Assembly (NCBI GenBank): GCA_949825065.1
Contig: OX463856.1
Coordinates: 18,038,632 to 18,102,631 of the forward strand
Reading direction: 5' to 3'
Source of the DNA: Odontocerum albicorne
Taxonomy: Eukaryota; Arthropoda; Insecta; Trichoptera; Odontoceridae
DNA length: 64,000 nucleotides
Position 1 is the first letter of the stretch; every line of letters starts with the position of its first letter. Shown here piece by piece: positions 9,890 to 21,273 of the stretch. The position numbers were made by a program, and so were the translations under genes. The notes below the pieces were generated by a model, which worked only from the letters and a program-made list of their open reading frames with translations, searched no databases and had not been told where the DNA came from.

Positions 9890-10335
9890 ATGATACCGAA
9901 CCCACAAAGTCGTTAAGACAACATTTTTGTTGCTAACATCTTTCCAAACAGTTTGAATATATATTATGAAAGGTAATAGTTTAGCGCATTTTGTTTGACT
10001 GTGTTTTGTGTTATTTTGAAGATGGAAGTAAATAAGTGGTTTTTCGGTGCTTGATACTTATTTTTTTGAAAATTTGACACAAACCAAAAAAAGATATGTA
10101 GTGTATGGCAACGATACAGTAAGCTATCATGTGTGTTAAATGTTTACAAAAATCCACTTTGTGATATGACACTCAAAGACGGTGTCCACTTTGGCAAATC
10201 GATTACCATAAATAAAAACTTTTATCGAGAATAACCAGCGTTCTACGACACAAGAGATTGTTGAAAATATCAAAGAGCGCCATATACGAGAATTTGGTAA
10301 AATTGAGCGTTTGAATTTAATCTAAAAATATGAAA
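9890..10335 (+). pseudogene. mariner-like transposase relic with leader
   Basis: The segment at 10105-10160 reads VYGNDTVSYHVC*MFTKI, matching the YG.D.VS.RTCQ.WF.KF region of mariner transposase. It is followed by a diverged SGRP-like stretch and a helix-turn-helix remnant near 10200-10320. Stops and frame shifts throughout. No DDE domain. Confidence 0.55.
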
Positions 10336-10340
10336 CTATT

Positions 10341-10789
10341 TTCTCAACAACCCAATTTCTCAAAAAAATAAAACTTTAGTTACCGATTTGTACAACAAAC
10401 CTAAAAATATATTTGTTTATACCCATTTATCAAATTTCGAAAGTCACGACGCAAATTGTTTGAATAATAGTGTTACATTACGATAACAACGTTGTTTTCT
10501 TCTCTTTAAATCTACGGTTTTTTTTCTTAAACATCTGAATTTTTTCCACCGTTTGTAATTTTTTTTAAAACGCGACCGGTATTTCTGATAAGTCAATAAT
10601 ATAGAAGCCTATTCTACCGGCCACCTTGACATTTTTCCCGTTATGAATAAAAATAAATTCCCTTTCAAATATTATTCCATTCAGGGATATCATTGCGGAA
10701 AAAATGAGATAACATTTTAAATAAATATTTATTTTGCTGTGAAAGGATTTTGTAAAGAAGTTATAAATCATCATTTTACTTTAAAATAC
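10341..10789. other. AT-rich DNA, no feature seen
   Basis: A 69-codon minus frame (10565-10774) resembles no family I recognise and is probably chance. Confidence 0.45.
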
Positions 10790-10859
10790 ATTAAAAAATC
10801 AAAAAGTTTGGAGTGTTTCCAGAAGTTATGCACAATATACATGTACAACACCGAAACAA

Positions 10860-11115
10860 AGACGTTTCGATCAGATCGCTTATGTCATCTGCCTGCGCTA
10901 GCTTAACGCTTGTCACGCGTTTATCACACACATAGGCCGTCTGATCATACACGTATGTAATGATAATGCGAGAACCACACAATGGGACGTTTTATTACAC
11001 TACAACAATATTAAATCAACGATTTTCAAACATTAATTTTACAATGTTTACAGGTAATACAAAATAAAAATGACTAATCTATGTGACCCATACATTCGAT
11101 ACAATACAGATAGTG
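10860..11115. repeat. repeat U, partial copy 1
   Basis: Shares GATAATGCGAG...AACGTTTTATTACA-type sequence and a GTGACCCATACATTCGATAC end with 51.24-51.54 kb (right end GTGACGTCTACGTCCGATAT), and more loosely with 37.4-37.87 kb. Middles differ while ends match. Could be LTR remnants, but no LTR element body is seen. Confidence 0.45.
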
Positions 11116-11214
11116 ATTTTAGCGAAAGACTAACTTAGAAAACGTTACACAAGACAAACTTTCAACAATATTCAAAATAATGATGCAACTTTAGCCTCAA
11201 AAAAATTTATTATT

Positions 11215-11452
11215 TATAGTTAAGGCATTAACATTGTGGAGGTTTAAAGACATTGTAATTTGTTATTATCAAACACTGTTTATTCCACTTTTTGTAACGG
11301 AATAACCCTATCGGTTTCAAGGCTTTCACCTCATCATCAGGGTATTGTTTGTGCTCCTCTGATGATGAGGGGAAAGCCTTGAAACCGTTAGGGTAATACC
11401 GTTACAAAAAAGTGGAATAAACAGTGTTTGATAAAACAAATTACAATTTCAA
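11215..11452. mobile_element. Penelope terminal palindrome
   Basis: A minus-strand terminal segment (11215-11345) and a plus-strand one (11350-11450) sit with their hammerhead-like cores facing each other, only a few bases apart (TATTGTTTGTGCTCCT). Both have the CTGATGATGAGG core (degraded in the minus copy's flank), GAAACCG.TAGGGT and AAAGTGGAATAAACAGTG. No ORF lies between them. Confidence 0.75.
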
Positions 11453-11455
11453 AAA

Positions 11456-11989
11456 AAAAATAGATACGCCCTAACACTTTTGGAAAATATAAAACTATTC
11501 AGACCAAACTAAAGTTCCTAAAAATCATACTCAAGACAAAACCAATAAACATTCTTAATTAATATGCAAAAACAAACTATCAAATTTAACTAACAAATAC
11601 AAGTTAACTAACTACAAATTTAACTAACTAATACAGAAGTATATACGAGTATTCCCTTCAAAATAATTTTGTGAAACGAAATTCATCTCTGGAAACTAAT
11701 TCCACTGTTCATTGAGCCAGCATCCCACATATGTATATTGTTGTTAATGTGTTCATTATCAAACCACTGTCATTACAAACCATGTTAACCTTGTAGGTTC
11801 TTACAAGACTGAGAGTACATGGAGGTTGAGAAACGACGATAAGTGACTGATTGGTTTAGAGAAAAAACGTCCAGAAGGCTAAAGCTCTCCATTCTCTGTG
11901 TGCGATGATACTTGTGCTTGTTTGTTGTTGTTGCATCTTTGCGTGTGGGTTAATATTATCAACGTCCCTTGTCTACCCCAGTGAGTGCA
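11456..11989. other. no recognised feature
   Basis: AT-rich. The last 150 bp become more mixed in composition before SINE B. TACGAGTA lies at 11644-11651. Confidence 0.45.
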
Positions 11990-12390
11990 AAGAGGTGCAT
12001 GGTCGCGTAGTAACGCGCTGAACTTCAGTGTGGAAGGTCGCTAGTTCGAACCCCGCGCTGCGCTGCTCCCCTCTAATGACACAGGTATTTTTTTCCACCT
12101 AGTATTCAGGGGTGTAAGAATACATATAACTTCGGTCATCTCTATTCTTTAAAAAAAAAAAAAGGAAAAGCTTGCAAGTGTACTCCGATCGTCTCACTTC
12201 GGTGTGCCATCGGGTCCAGTACAACGGTGTGGTTGGTGAGTTTACTAGTGTGCAACGACTCACTCATTAAAAGAAGAGAAAAAAGAAAGAAACAAAACTG
12301 CACAGCACAACTCCCCTTTCCAACTAAATTGACGTTGAAATGGCGAGAGGTTTACGATACCCAACGACGACAACCCTAGCTACTCGAAAT
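11990..12390 (+). mobile_element. SINE B copy, tRNA-derived, long
   Basis: Head: GTGCATGGTCGCGTAGTAAC (box A-like), then GGTCGCTAGTTCGAACCCCG (box B GTTCGAACC). Body: CAGGGGTGTAAGAATAC, an A-rich tract, TCACTTCGGTGTGCCATCGG and GTACAACGGTGTGGTTGGTG, then GTGTGCAACGACTCACTC. It ends with a segment containing GACGTTGAAATGGCGAGAGG. Same order as at 59.7-60.03 kb (plus) and, reversed, 32.9-33.2 kb. RNA polymerase III transcription is inferred from the boxes. No coding capacity. Confidence 0.75.
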
Positions 12391-12839
12391 CTAGACTAAT
12401 GGGGCCAAAGATAATGTACTCTGGCCACAATCTTTAATTCGTCTCAATCATCAATTCAGATGTGTTAAAGTATATAATTTGCATAAAAAATTAGACTTGA
12501 GGAAATCTATCTTTGTTGCATTTGCCTGAGTTAAACCTATAATAGCAGGGATCACACAGGGTGTCAGAGAAATAGGTTTAACAATGGTGATTTAACGATG
12601 GTGATTTAACGGGATATGTGGATGGGAAACGTCCATAAATCTCCAGAAACAACAATACAACCGATTCTGATATTGTTTAACAAGCACTAAGCTCTGACGT
12701 TACATTCAAAATCCACACTGATGGAGTTAGGATGGCTAACTGGTATACGACATGGACTTATCCACAGAATAGAATATTTCAACAAGAATATTTGAAATTA
12801 AATAAACAAAGGGATTTTAGATAGTTTAGTTGTAGAGAA
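12391..12839. other. no recognised feature
   Basis: Contains a short direct repeat (GGTGATTTAACG twice near 12585-12612), otherwise nothing recognised. Confidence 0.45.
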
Positions 12840-12844
12840 AATGA

Positions 12845-12990
12845 AAGATGATGAAAATAAAGAGTGATGAAAGAATAACTAACCGAGTATACAAGTCACA
12901 AATGCAAAGTGTGCGGAGAAGAGGTACGAGTAGATTGAGAAAGGCGAAGCTGGATCAAATTAACCAGATTTTGACAGTATGTTAAGTATA
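12845..12990 (+). pseudogene. LINE X C-terminal fragment
   Basis: Translation VMKERITNRVYKSQ, RRRGTSRLRKAKLDQINQIL matches ERLTKQIYKANVSG.RGRGRP.K.W.DQI..IL at the C-terminus of insect LINE polyproteins. The expected RGRP/RGRL is written as RGTSRL. The two extra codons equal ACGAGT within TACGAGTA at 12925-12932. Copies at 20.35, 55.44 and 59.59 kb lack them. Confidence 0.65.
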
Positions 12991-13027
12991 CAGTGGAAAA
13001 TTTTTCATGAAGAGGTGCATTTGTATT

Positions 13028-13064
13028 TACTCTTCGTTGTATACAGCACCACCTGGTGGGCCTA
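13028..13064 (-). mobile_element. SINE A tail fragment
   Basis: CGTTGTATACAGCACCACCT is the SINE A 3' tail read on plus. No body or head follows, so it is a severely 5'-truncated copy ending at the Jockey relic. Confidence 0.5.
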
Positions 13065-13099
13065 GGGTGAACTACGTTAATTTTCGCGTCGTAGTCAGT

Positions 13100-13565
13100 A
13101 AGGGAACTATTACGAGGCTTTGTGTGGCTTGAGAGTAAACTATAGAACCTCTCTGTCAGAGAGATCGCGAATTCTCAGACAGTGGGATAACATGTGTCTT
13201 CGTGAAGCCGTTTATCACTAACAAAGTACGGCGTATCCATAATAGTGCACATAGCTTTGTTTTACAAGACCTGGAGTTAGCGCTATGAGTTTCAGCCGCG
13301 TGGCCTCAGACCGGAATGGCTTACGTTATCTGAGGATGGATGATGACCTTGTTCAACTTGTCATGAGGTGACATCTTACTTTGTCTGCCCAAGAGTGGAG
13401 AAAGGGCTTTTAGAGAATCGTTCACTTTCCCTGTGATGTATTGATGTGTTTCTTCCAGGACAGCTTCGCGTCGAGGATGACGCCGAGGTATTTTACCTCA
13501 TCGCACCACTGAACGCTCTGGATTCCTCTGGAACGCCGAAAAGTTTAAGGGGTTGGATGAAGTCC
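13100..13565 (-). pseudogene. Jockey-like RT C-terminal relic
   Basis: Minus translation in pieces: EVKYLGVILDAKLSWKKH, PLLGRQSKMSPHDKLNKVII and HPQIT*AIPV*GHAAET, followed by a decayed ...TERFYS-like tail. This aligns with VKYLGLTLDSKLSWYKH, PLICKHSKLSPRTKLHLYKA and IRPQLTYALPVWGHAKK in the intact Jockey ORF2 at 44.1-46.9 kb. Stops replace conserved Tyr and Trp. A diverged relative, not a recent copy. Confidence 0.75.
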
Positions 13566-13779
13566 AGAAAGAAGATTTTTTCGTGAAGATATGAAGGATA
13601 ATTGTTACCTTGATTACCTTGTTAATTGATAATTGCCACTGGCAATTAGTGGTTGTCTCGTCAATTCTCGTGTTTCTTCATAAACCTCCTGTTTATAGTC
13701 TCCTGCAGCTTGTTTTAGGGCAACAATATTTCTTATAGTTTAGCGTCCCCTCTATTATATTTTAGCGTCCAGATCACTG

Positions 13780-14100
13780 GTTAGTCTCGATCGAATCATT
13801 GATTTGGTCGTTATCAATGGTAATCGGCATTCGAGAATGGACACCATTTCCGAGTGTCGTATCACCATTACCGATTTTTTTAACGCAGATTTGACATACC
13901 ATACATAGTCGCTAGCTGCATCGTAGCCATACACTGTATATATATTTTTTGGTATGTGTTACATTTTTTTCCTGTGTAATAGTTAAAAACTCATCAAAAC
14001 CGAAAACTCAGTTTATTTTGTTCCTTCTTCAGAATGACGCCAAAATAACTGCTCAAGTAATTTGGGTAAACAATGACCGAAAAATTGCGCCAAACAAATC
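13780..14100 (-). pseudogene. mariner-like relic
   Basis: Minus strand contains ATGGTGTCCATTCTCGAATG followed by CCGATTACCATTGATAACGA, aligning with the SGRP..TTDD segment of the 2.1 and 16.7 kb relics. The distal part matches the leader at 7.2 and 10.0 kb. N-terminal half only. Confidence 0.5.
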
Positions 14101-14734
14101 ACCTTTCATAATAATATAATATATTTCATAATCACATTTCAGCAAGTTTGAAATAAAATAAGCAATGAAAATTTGCTCGTAACATCTATGTGAGAAAAAG
14201 TAATCATAAACAACAAACGATTACTTAATTTGAATATATTCGTTAGGAAGATAAAATATCATGTAGAATCATTGTTTTTATTACTAAATCACTTCAAAGT
14301 ATTTTGAAAATACTAAGAAATACATGAAGTATTTTGCAATATAAATATGTGAGAAAATAAAAAAAGAAAGACATCTAAGGGAGAAAAATTGTGGTAAAGC
14401 TTATGCCACATAAAAGGGCCATAAAATAAATCACATTGTAATTTACGAGACACTTAATAAGGGCGAAGAATTTTTTTTTGAAAATTCACCTACACGAAAT
14501 TTGTGGAATACACTTGTACCTCTGATGCGAAACTGCTACAAGTACAAATTTTTCATAAAATAATATTTATGATTGAGTACATATGTCAACCTGAGATACA
14601 AGCATGTGTAAATATCATAATGCCATGTCCCTTGAGTTTTAGGCAGAGAAAAAAGATCGTCAAACTTCACATTCTTACAATCTTATGTTATTCATGCTTT
14701 TCACTTTCAATCCAACTTAAAGAAGGAATATCAT
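14101..14734. other. AT-rich DNA, no clear feature
   Basis: Around 14620-14690 a CCATGTCCC...AGGCAGAGAAAAAAGA stretch resembles repeat G (36.9 and 52.1 kb) in diverged form. The rest is featureless. Confidence 0.4.
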
Positions 14735-14960
14735 AGATTAATATTCAATCCCACGTGGTATAGAGATATTGATCTAATTAATTGGTACTGTTGATATATT
14801 CTCGGCGCTGTCTAGTAGTGTGATAATACTTTGTGTAACAGGAGACATCCGTGCAAAGCGGTTAATGAATAAAAGATTACCAGACACTGTGGTAGAAAAG
14901 TAAAGAATATTCCTGTATTATCTCATTTAGTGACGTAAAATAGTATAACATATTTTCGTG
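14735..14960 (+). pseudogene. LINE 3' end, copy 2 of the 7.3-kb family
   Basis: Plus translation, with a frame change and stop, gives TRGIEI, GTVDIFSALSSSV and VTGDIRAKR. It matches TRGIEILNQLNDTVDIFSVP and the following 3'UTR of the copy at 7385-8560. Severely 5'-truncated. Confidence 0.65.
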
Positions 14961-15494
14961 TTTTAAAATTGACTTATCTCCTAATTATGTTATTTGGACT
15001 TGTGCCAGTTTTGGATTAAAGGAGCGACATCACCCACTTCTCGTATCAAAAAAGTATTCTCTATTGTGGACTCGCGGGGGTTGTTGGGATGATGAGAAAA
15101 AATACAATAGAGCAAGATATAACAAGGGAGTGTATTTGAGCTGCGCTATAAGGCTATTTCAAGGGTCAAAAATTTTGTGAAAATTGTGTTTATAGGGGGA
15201 TTGATTCCGAATAAAAGTACCCAATTTGAAAAAGAAGTGTGTATATGCAAAGAGGCAATTCGATTTGCAAAATCTTTATCTTTCTTCTTCAAAACAACGA
15301 TATTTTAATAAAATATTCCAGCCTGTATGTTATATCAAGTAGGTACGAGTATATGTGAACGATTCGTTTCGCTAAAAACGTAAGGAATCGTCAAGTGTGC
15401 TAATGCGAGCTTATAATGTTAGAGTGATTATCATAAAAATGTATACCATAAGTAAATCTACATTCATTTACTTACACATATTAATGTAATACTC
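14961..15494. other. no recognised feature
   Basis: AT-rich; TACGAGTA at 15344-15351 only. Confidence 0.45.
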
Positions 15495-15820
15495 ACTAAG
15501 GAATCTTTGTCACTTTATGAGATAATTCAGGAATCTTATTTACTTTTCTATCTTTCACGCTTTTATCAGTACCCTTTTTCATTAACCGTTTTACACGGAT
15601 TTCTTCGGTTAAACAAATTATTTTCATACTGCTAGACATCACCGAGAATATATCAACACTGTCAATCAGTTGGTTCAATATACCCCTCTATTCCTGACTA
15701 TTTAGCAATGATATTCCTTCTTTAAGTTGGTACATAAAACAGTGGGTGATTTATTGCTCGGCTGTATTTATCGGGGGCATATAAACATAATGATTCTAGT
15801 ATCACTGACTTGAAGAACGT
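15495..15820 (-). pseudogene. LINE 3' end, copy 3 of the 7.3-kb family
   Basis: A minus 60-codon frame starts MNQLIDSVDIFSVMSSSMKI and parallels NQLNDTVDIFSVPSSSMRRI. Upstream sequence to 15815 matches the RT C-terminal coding of the 7.3-kb copy with small deletions. The frame runs on into former 3'UTR. Confidence 0.65.
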
Positions 15821-16056
15821 TCAAATGAAATGAATTAGATTTTTTTTCAAAAGAATTTAATAATAACCAACAATCGGTGAAAAACATCAACCTATTTTAT
15901 TCAGTAAGATACAGGGAGAAGCCTAATTTACATAATAAAAGCTTATAGCCCGTTAAGAGTAAAAGAAAGCACAACATAAAGTGGGTGATCAGAGTACGTG
16001 ATGTTGGTACTGCCGGAGATAACAACGAGTACGTAAGTCTATTTGTGATAGATATG

Positions 16057-16585
16057 TTATATTACAATATATAAAGGATAAAGAGCTTCAGTACTTACAG
16101 TTTGTATGTTTCTTCTTTCTCTATTGGGTCCCTGATAACTAGAAACAATTTTACGCCATTTGGCTCTGTCTGTTGATATTTGTTCCCAGTTGTACCGGGT
16201 ATTAATGTCGTTAAGCGTCTTATGTAGTACGTCCTTATATCTCTTGCTGAACACCGCACTTCATCCGGGACTTCGTCAGTTCGTCAAAGAAGATATTTCT
16301 TGGGAGTCTATACTCAGGCATACGAACCACGTGCCCCGATTAACGCAGTCATGCTCGCGACACCAGATCTCGATGCTACGGCAGTTTACTCTTCTCAAAA
16401 CGTCATCATTTGATTATCTATGATACCATTGAATCGTCCTTATTTGCTTGTAGGACCTCTGCTGACATTTTTCGAGTGCTGATATGTCGTCTATAGGGAA
16501 CCCATGATTTGCATCCATACATCAGAGATGGTATGATTAGTGCTTTATAGGCTGCCGTTTTGGTTTTAAATCGTGATTAATCGTG
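16057..16585 (-). pseudogene. LINE Y RT C-terminal relic
   Basis: Minus translation: AYKALIIPSLMYGCKSW, HISALEKCQQRSYKQI, SNDDVLRRVNCRSIEIW, REHDCVNRGTWFVCLS, then RYKDVLHKTLNDINTRYNWE and DRAKWRKIV. This is the standard order A.Y.A.I.P.LLYG.E.W, L..FH.R.LR.I...W, R.L.W.GHV.RM, RYKD.LK..L, W...A.DR..WR at the end of insect LINE RT proteins. One stop and a frame shift near 16265. The same family appears at 51.66-52.02 kb. Confidence 0.75.
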
Positions 16586-16644
16586 TGTGTTGTGTTAAAT
16601 CGTGATTTACAGGAATCCCGACAAATGACGATCGTGTAAGGCAA

Positions 16645-16830
16645 ATGTAGTTTAAAAAAATCCGCACTCATGATGCGACACTCAAAGATGACATCCCTTC
16701 TGGAAAGCCGATTACGGATGATGACCAAATCAAGGTTTTGGTCGTGAATAACCAGCGAAAATATCGAAAACTACCTACTGTCCGCGAGCATTTGATGAAT
16801 TTTGTAATCAATCGAGCCTTCAGGTTTAGA
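16645..16830 (+). pseudogene. mariner-like relic
   Basis: Translation TLKDDIPSGKPITDDDQIK (read across ATGACATCCCTTCTGGAAAG and following) then VLVVNNQ matches LKDAPRSGRPSTTDDDQIK..IE.N. Only the linker and part of the second helix-turn-helix remain. Confidence 0.6.
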
Positions 16831-16934
16831 ACCGTTGGAGTAGGCAGTGAACTCGAAGTTCGTCGTTGCACGTATTAGTAATACTGCCGCGAGTGAAGAG
16901 ACAACAACACTCGTAGTTACCTGATAAACTATTT

Positions 16935-17060
16935 TGACTAACTGGAATCCTTTTCTTTATTATGTTCAAGAGGTCATAAGTAAAAACCAGACTGTAACCC
17001 TATTTGAAAAAAAAGGTAACGTTGGGAATCGAATCCGAACGTCGAGAATCAACTTAGCTA
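16935..17060 (-). mobile_element. possible SINE A copy, strongly diverged
   Basis: AACTGGAATCC, GAGGTCATAAGTAAAAACCA, GACTGTAACCC and GGGAATCGAATCCG follow the order of the SINE A body and box B on the minus strand. No tail is seen. Confidence 0.4.
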
Positions 17061-17994
17061 TGAAAATCATCAAAATAAATGTTATTTTTTTTATTATTAT
17101 TATAATCAAATTAAGCTCGCCAACAACTTGTTGAGAACTTATGACCCATTGTATTATATAGGACACACTTGATAGAGAAAAGTGGAAAGGAGAAAGAAGA
17201 AAGGCTATCGCGATTCTAAAATAAATTTACTGCCCTAAAATGAGACCAGCTTTATCTATGAAGGGAAGTATTTTACTTTCTATGACGTCAATATTTTCAT
17301 TCGAGAAAGGCTCGCTTTTTTATCGCTTCAATCAGAAAAATGTCTTAAGTGATTCGATTTTGTCTTATTTTGTTTTCCTCTCAAAGTTGTAATATCTCAA
17401 TATTGTATTTTTAAGATATTTTTTTCATTTCACGGACTTTTCAAATATCGAATTCCAAGAATCTGAAGAAGTGCTCCAAAATATGGTCGTTGGAAAAAAC
17501 TAAAAAATTCAGTGATATGCCAACTTATGACTGATGATAAACATATTGAATAAAATATGAAATTCATATATACTCGTATATATGTATATAGACGAGACAG
17601 TTGATTTTTGTCTTTCTTTTCATTGACTTTTTTTCTCTCAAACTTTCCGAGTTTTCTAAAATATGTTCAACTTTCGATATGATTTTTGTATGTGTATTGA
17701 AGTGGATGAATTATACGAATATGTATTTGTTTTAATTTTTGTTTCAGATAGTTATTTTTTTATATGTTAAGGCCTTGGATCTCCTGAACCTTGGCCTATT
17801 TCATGTTTGTATTATATGTATGGTAAGTACAAGTAGTATGCACGTACGTATTGCTTTTTGATATTTATCTGAATTTTAAATGTGTTAATATTTGTAATTT
17901 TTGTGAAAACATTCTGATTTGAGTATTACAATTGTAACTTTTTTTAGTACTCGATATAAAATAACATAATACATTGTATTCATCATCACCATCC
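17061..17994. other. AT-rich DNA, no feature seen
   Basis: A TACTCGTA 8-mer at 17571-17578 sits within a TA-rich tract. Nothing else recognised. Confidence 0.5.
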
Positions 17995-18805
17995 TGTCGC
18001 GTAGCTCATGACTACCATGATAGTCTCTGAGGGCTCCTATCCGTGCATTTCTGCACTACGTGTTTCAATGACCAGTTGTTAAGGGTAGTCCTGTTGCGTC
18101 TCTCAATTGACCAGCTTGGAGACTTTTCCTTTTTGTCAATCGTCCTTTCACGCTTTCAGTTGCCACAAGTCTCTCCAAACTGTCTTCTTGGCCACAAGCA
18201 ATGTGTCCAAAGAATCGGAGGACTTGTCGAAAAGCTATCGGTAATTCTTAGTTTATCGAGTATGGGGGCTGGTCCACATTTCAAATGCATCTATGCTACG
18301 TCTCTCGCTTGCTCTTAAAGTCTACACAGTATCCATAAATATTACGAAGACTTAGCTACGCCCATTTTCATCGTTATGCTGATTTACCAGCTTGGGCATC
18401 GCAATTTTTACCTTTCCAGTTCTTCTTTTCCCCTCAGCTCATCATCCGTTTTTCGTAATACTGGAACCTAATTAAATGTGTTGGTTACAACTGCTAGACT
18501 ATGATTCACACAATTTAATAATAGTTTGCTACTGCGATCTATAATCATTAACTTAGTATTTGGCCTATTGACTTCCAGGCCTAGGAACTTGCTCTCATGC
18601 TCCACATTTTTAAGGAACGTGGCCATTACTTCTTCAGATATGACAATTTACGTCATGTCATCTGCATATCTTAGATCTGAGAGCTTTCATCCATCAATAT
18701 CCATCCCACCTTCCTAGTCTTCAAATGCTCGTCTCATAATATATTCTCCATATAGGTTAAATAAATCGGAAGAGAGAGCATGCACTCTTGCCTTACCCTC
18801 TTTTG
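17995..18805 (-). pseudogene. LINE Z reverse transcriptase relic with YADD
   Basis: Minus translation gives LFNLYGEYIMRRAFED, then LSDLRYADDMT and ISEEVMATFLKNVEHESKFL, GLEVNRPNTKLMIIDR, and later CLWPRRQFGETCGN. YADD is the catalytic motif; flanking blocks match LF.LYAEYI.R.A, L.YADDT.L.A, E...LGL.IN..KTK.M. Several stops and frame shifts. The 3' portion matches 58.2-58.7 kb (plus), 2.4-2.8 kb (minus) and 34.7 kb (minus). Confidence 0.8.
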
Positions 18806-18837
18806 CACGTTTAACTGTTTGGAATATTATGCCACCC

Positions 18838-19600
18838 TCCCTGGATCAACATTGCCGCCTGCTAGACCTGCCTTGCCGTCCTGCTCGGACCAGTATTGCC
18901 ATCTACTGAGAGCAGATTTGCCGTCCTGCTTGAACCAGCGTTTCCACCTGCTAAACTTACCACCTGACTTAAGCTACGGTTTCCTAAGGAAGCGAGTTTG
19001 TTATATAGCGCACGTAACATGGCAGAAATGAGAACCTACAACTGTCAGTTGGAAACCTCAAATCTGATTACACATATTTTGTTTCAACTGGGCTTTCCTA
19101 TAGTCTTTGCTCTTCACATTATATAAAGCTTCATTATTTCTTACAAAATCAATCAATATTGCGTCATTTTTGCTGGTCCAAATTACGTTTACATTCTTTT
19201 TTTTATTTTAAAACGGTGTCCACTTCACGGAAAAAATCATTCCACGACTGTTTGCTCCACAATCTCGGCCGTCATGCAAATGGCAGCATTGCTATTTGAC
19301 ATTACACTCACAACCAACGCACTCTAGGAAACCAACTCCATTGGTTTGCATAGACAATGTTTTGTTACGTGCGCTATATAACGACACAACCAACGCTCTC
19401 TAAGAAACCACGCCATATGGTTTGCATAGACAATATTTTGTTACGTGCGCTATATAACGACACCACTTTCTTAGGAAACCAAAGCTTTACCGTCCTACCC
19501 GGATAAGCATTGCCGCCCACCCAGAGTCGATTGGCCATCCTGCCCGGACTAGCATTGCCGCCCACCTAGAGCCGTCCTAACGCCCTTCTTGAGCGTGATC
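18838..19600. repeat. composite repeat block with direct and inverted parts
   Basis: Three things are visible. First, a CC.CC.GG...AGCATTGCCGCC.AC unit occurs three times at 18840-18960 and twice at 19490-19580. Second, a 76-77-bp direct duplication (19312-19388, 19389-19464) contains GGTTTGCATAGACAAT and GTTACGTGCGCTATATAACG. Third, GTTATATAGCGCACGTAAC at 19001-19019 is the inverse of the latter. It is richer in GC than its surroundings. No ORF of note and no family recognised. Confidence 0.6.
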
Positions 19601-20009
19601 TCGTCATGACCTTCCGTTATTAATAAAGTAAAATCAGTGAGAAAAGACAAAAATCTGTATTTGTATTAAAAATAAATTATTAAATCAATTTTTTGTCATT
19701 GTCACCCTGATCCCCTTAAATATACTCCTCCAGTCACGGTAGTAGTACTATAGACATTTTATTACAAGGAGGCGGTATCATAATGAATGCAGTGATTAGA
19801 AATTAATGTGATGTATTAAATAAGATGAAGATGTATTAAATAAGATGAAGAAGAGCGCAATAAAATGGAATATATCAAAGTTTCAGCTTTAATTTTGTGG
19901 AGCACCGTATTAGAATATTAAACAATAAATTACTTCGTTATTCTACTTCTTGCATTAATCCACACTGCATATGTTTCTACAAGATAAATTTCTATAGGAT
20001 ACTTCGAAG
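19601..20009. other. no recognised feature
   Basis: A short direct repeat (ATGTATTAAATAAGATGAAG twice near 19810-19850) is the only structure. Confidence 0.5.
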
Positions 20010-20770
20010 TTCTCTTCAGGATAAATGTCCCATCTGAAGAGAGAGATTAATGTAATTACTAAAATAACTTTGATCTATGGGACTGAAACGTGAACATGGA
20101 AAAACTGAGAGGAGTCAAATAAATGCTGTAGAAATGCGTGCATTAAGAAAAACACATGGAGTGACATTGTATCACAAAATATGGAATAAAGTGATAAGGG
20201 ATGAATGTGAACTTAAGGCTGATGACGTTTTAAGTAAAATGAAGAAGAGCACTCTAAGATATTTGGGGCATGTAGAACAAATGAATGAAGAAAAACTAAG
20301 AAAACAAATACTCGTATATAGTAAAAATGTGAGTAAAACTTATGGTAGAGGAAGATTAAAGAAAAACACAGTTGAATCAAGTGAATTATATTTTGAAATT
20401 GAATAAGTCAGAGAAATCGTAAAAGTTGTATGAGAAGGTGTATGGATGTTAAAGAGGTGAATTAAATGTGTCATTATGCAAAAGTCTGGCACTAATTCAT
20501 CTCTGCCAACTCCGACAGGAAGAAGACATAATGGTACATGTGTATGAATGCATTTGTTACTATAATAATCATACTGGGCTGAAAAATATCTGGTGTCCCC
20601 GTGGCTGGGTTCGCCCTATATTGGTGGGGTGTATCTTGGCTGAGGGGATGTTATTAGATGAGCCCAGACCTTTTGATAGCTTCTGTGTTTAATGTATTAT
20701 CTGCAATTTATGTGTTTTAGAAGTGTTATTTAAATATATTTTGTACATACTATGTTGCTGTCAATAAATC
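20010..20770 (+). mobile_element. LINE X 3' end with TTA-repeat tail
   Basis: Contains the RT C-terminal frame (20077-20406), then coding remnants (LCKSLALIHLCQL, equivalent to the CRDR..W..L.S..P end of related elements). A 3' region follows to AATAAATCTATATTTATTTA and a TTA microsatellite. The sequence from about 20575 to 20700 is somewhat GC-richer and may be a 3'UTR. 5' truncated. Confidence 0.65.
20077..20406 (+). pseudogene. LINE X RT C-terminal fragment
   Basis: Residues in order: RSQINAVEMRALRKTHGVTL (RINAFEM.FLR...GVT), KVIRDECELKADDVLSKMKK, STLRYLGHVEQMNEEKLRKQ (LRW.GHV.RM.EERL.K.) and GRGRLKK (RGRPRK). This is the region after the RT palm in many insect LINEs. At residue 78-81 the sequence ILVYSK contains codons from TACTCG (20309-20314), which the aligned copy at 55.39 kb lacks. 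The frame is open but lacks the catalytic motifs, so it cannot act alone. Confidence 0.7.
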
Positions 20771-21273
20771 TATATTTATTTATTATTATTATTATACAAT
20801 TAATTTTGAAACGAAACTGATCACAACAGCAACCAAATATGTTAGTGTCACAAATTCACTGACATGCGTGTATATCCCTTAAAATGACAAATATTTTCAG
20901 CTATTGCATGTTACTATTAAACATTACTTTAAATTATACTATTGACCTAAATACTCATCGGTATAATATGCTACAATAAATTCTAATTTTGACATAACTT
21001 AACTGACACCTATTATATTCAGACATCTTGTCATTCGACCTTAAACATTGTTCTTAACCTTGTTAACCTTGTGATACTCCAGAATATTATTATTATTATT
21101 ATTATTATTACACATGACAAGAAATATACACAATTTGAGAAAAAACAACAGGTAATTTGATTTGGACATATAATTTTAATGGATCTGGGTTTGTTGCCTT
21201 TCATTTGTCGTATCCCCAGTAAACTAGGTTTTTGCCTGTATCTCACTGAGGATATTTAGCATGATAAAATAAA
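20771..21273. other. mostly featureless; TTA microsatellite
   Basis: A (TTA)n tract of about nine units lies at 21085-21111. No other family recognised. Confidence 0.55.

Noticed and set aside
20468..20692. 74-codon ORF after LINE X as a gene
   Set aside because: It begins in the decayed LINE end and runs into 3' sequence; no domain recognised.
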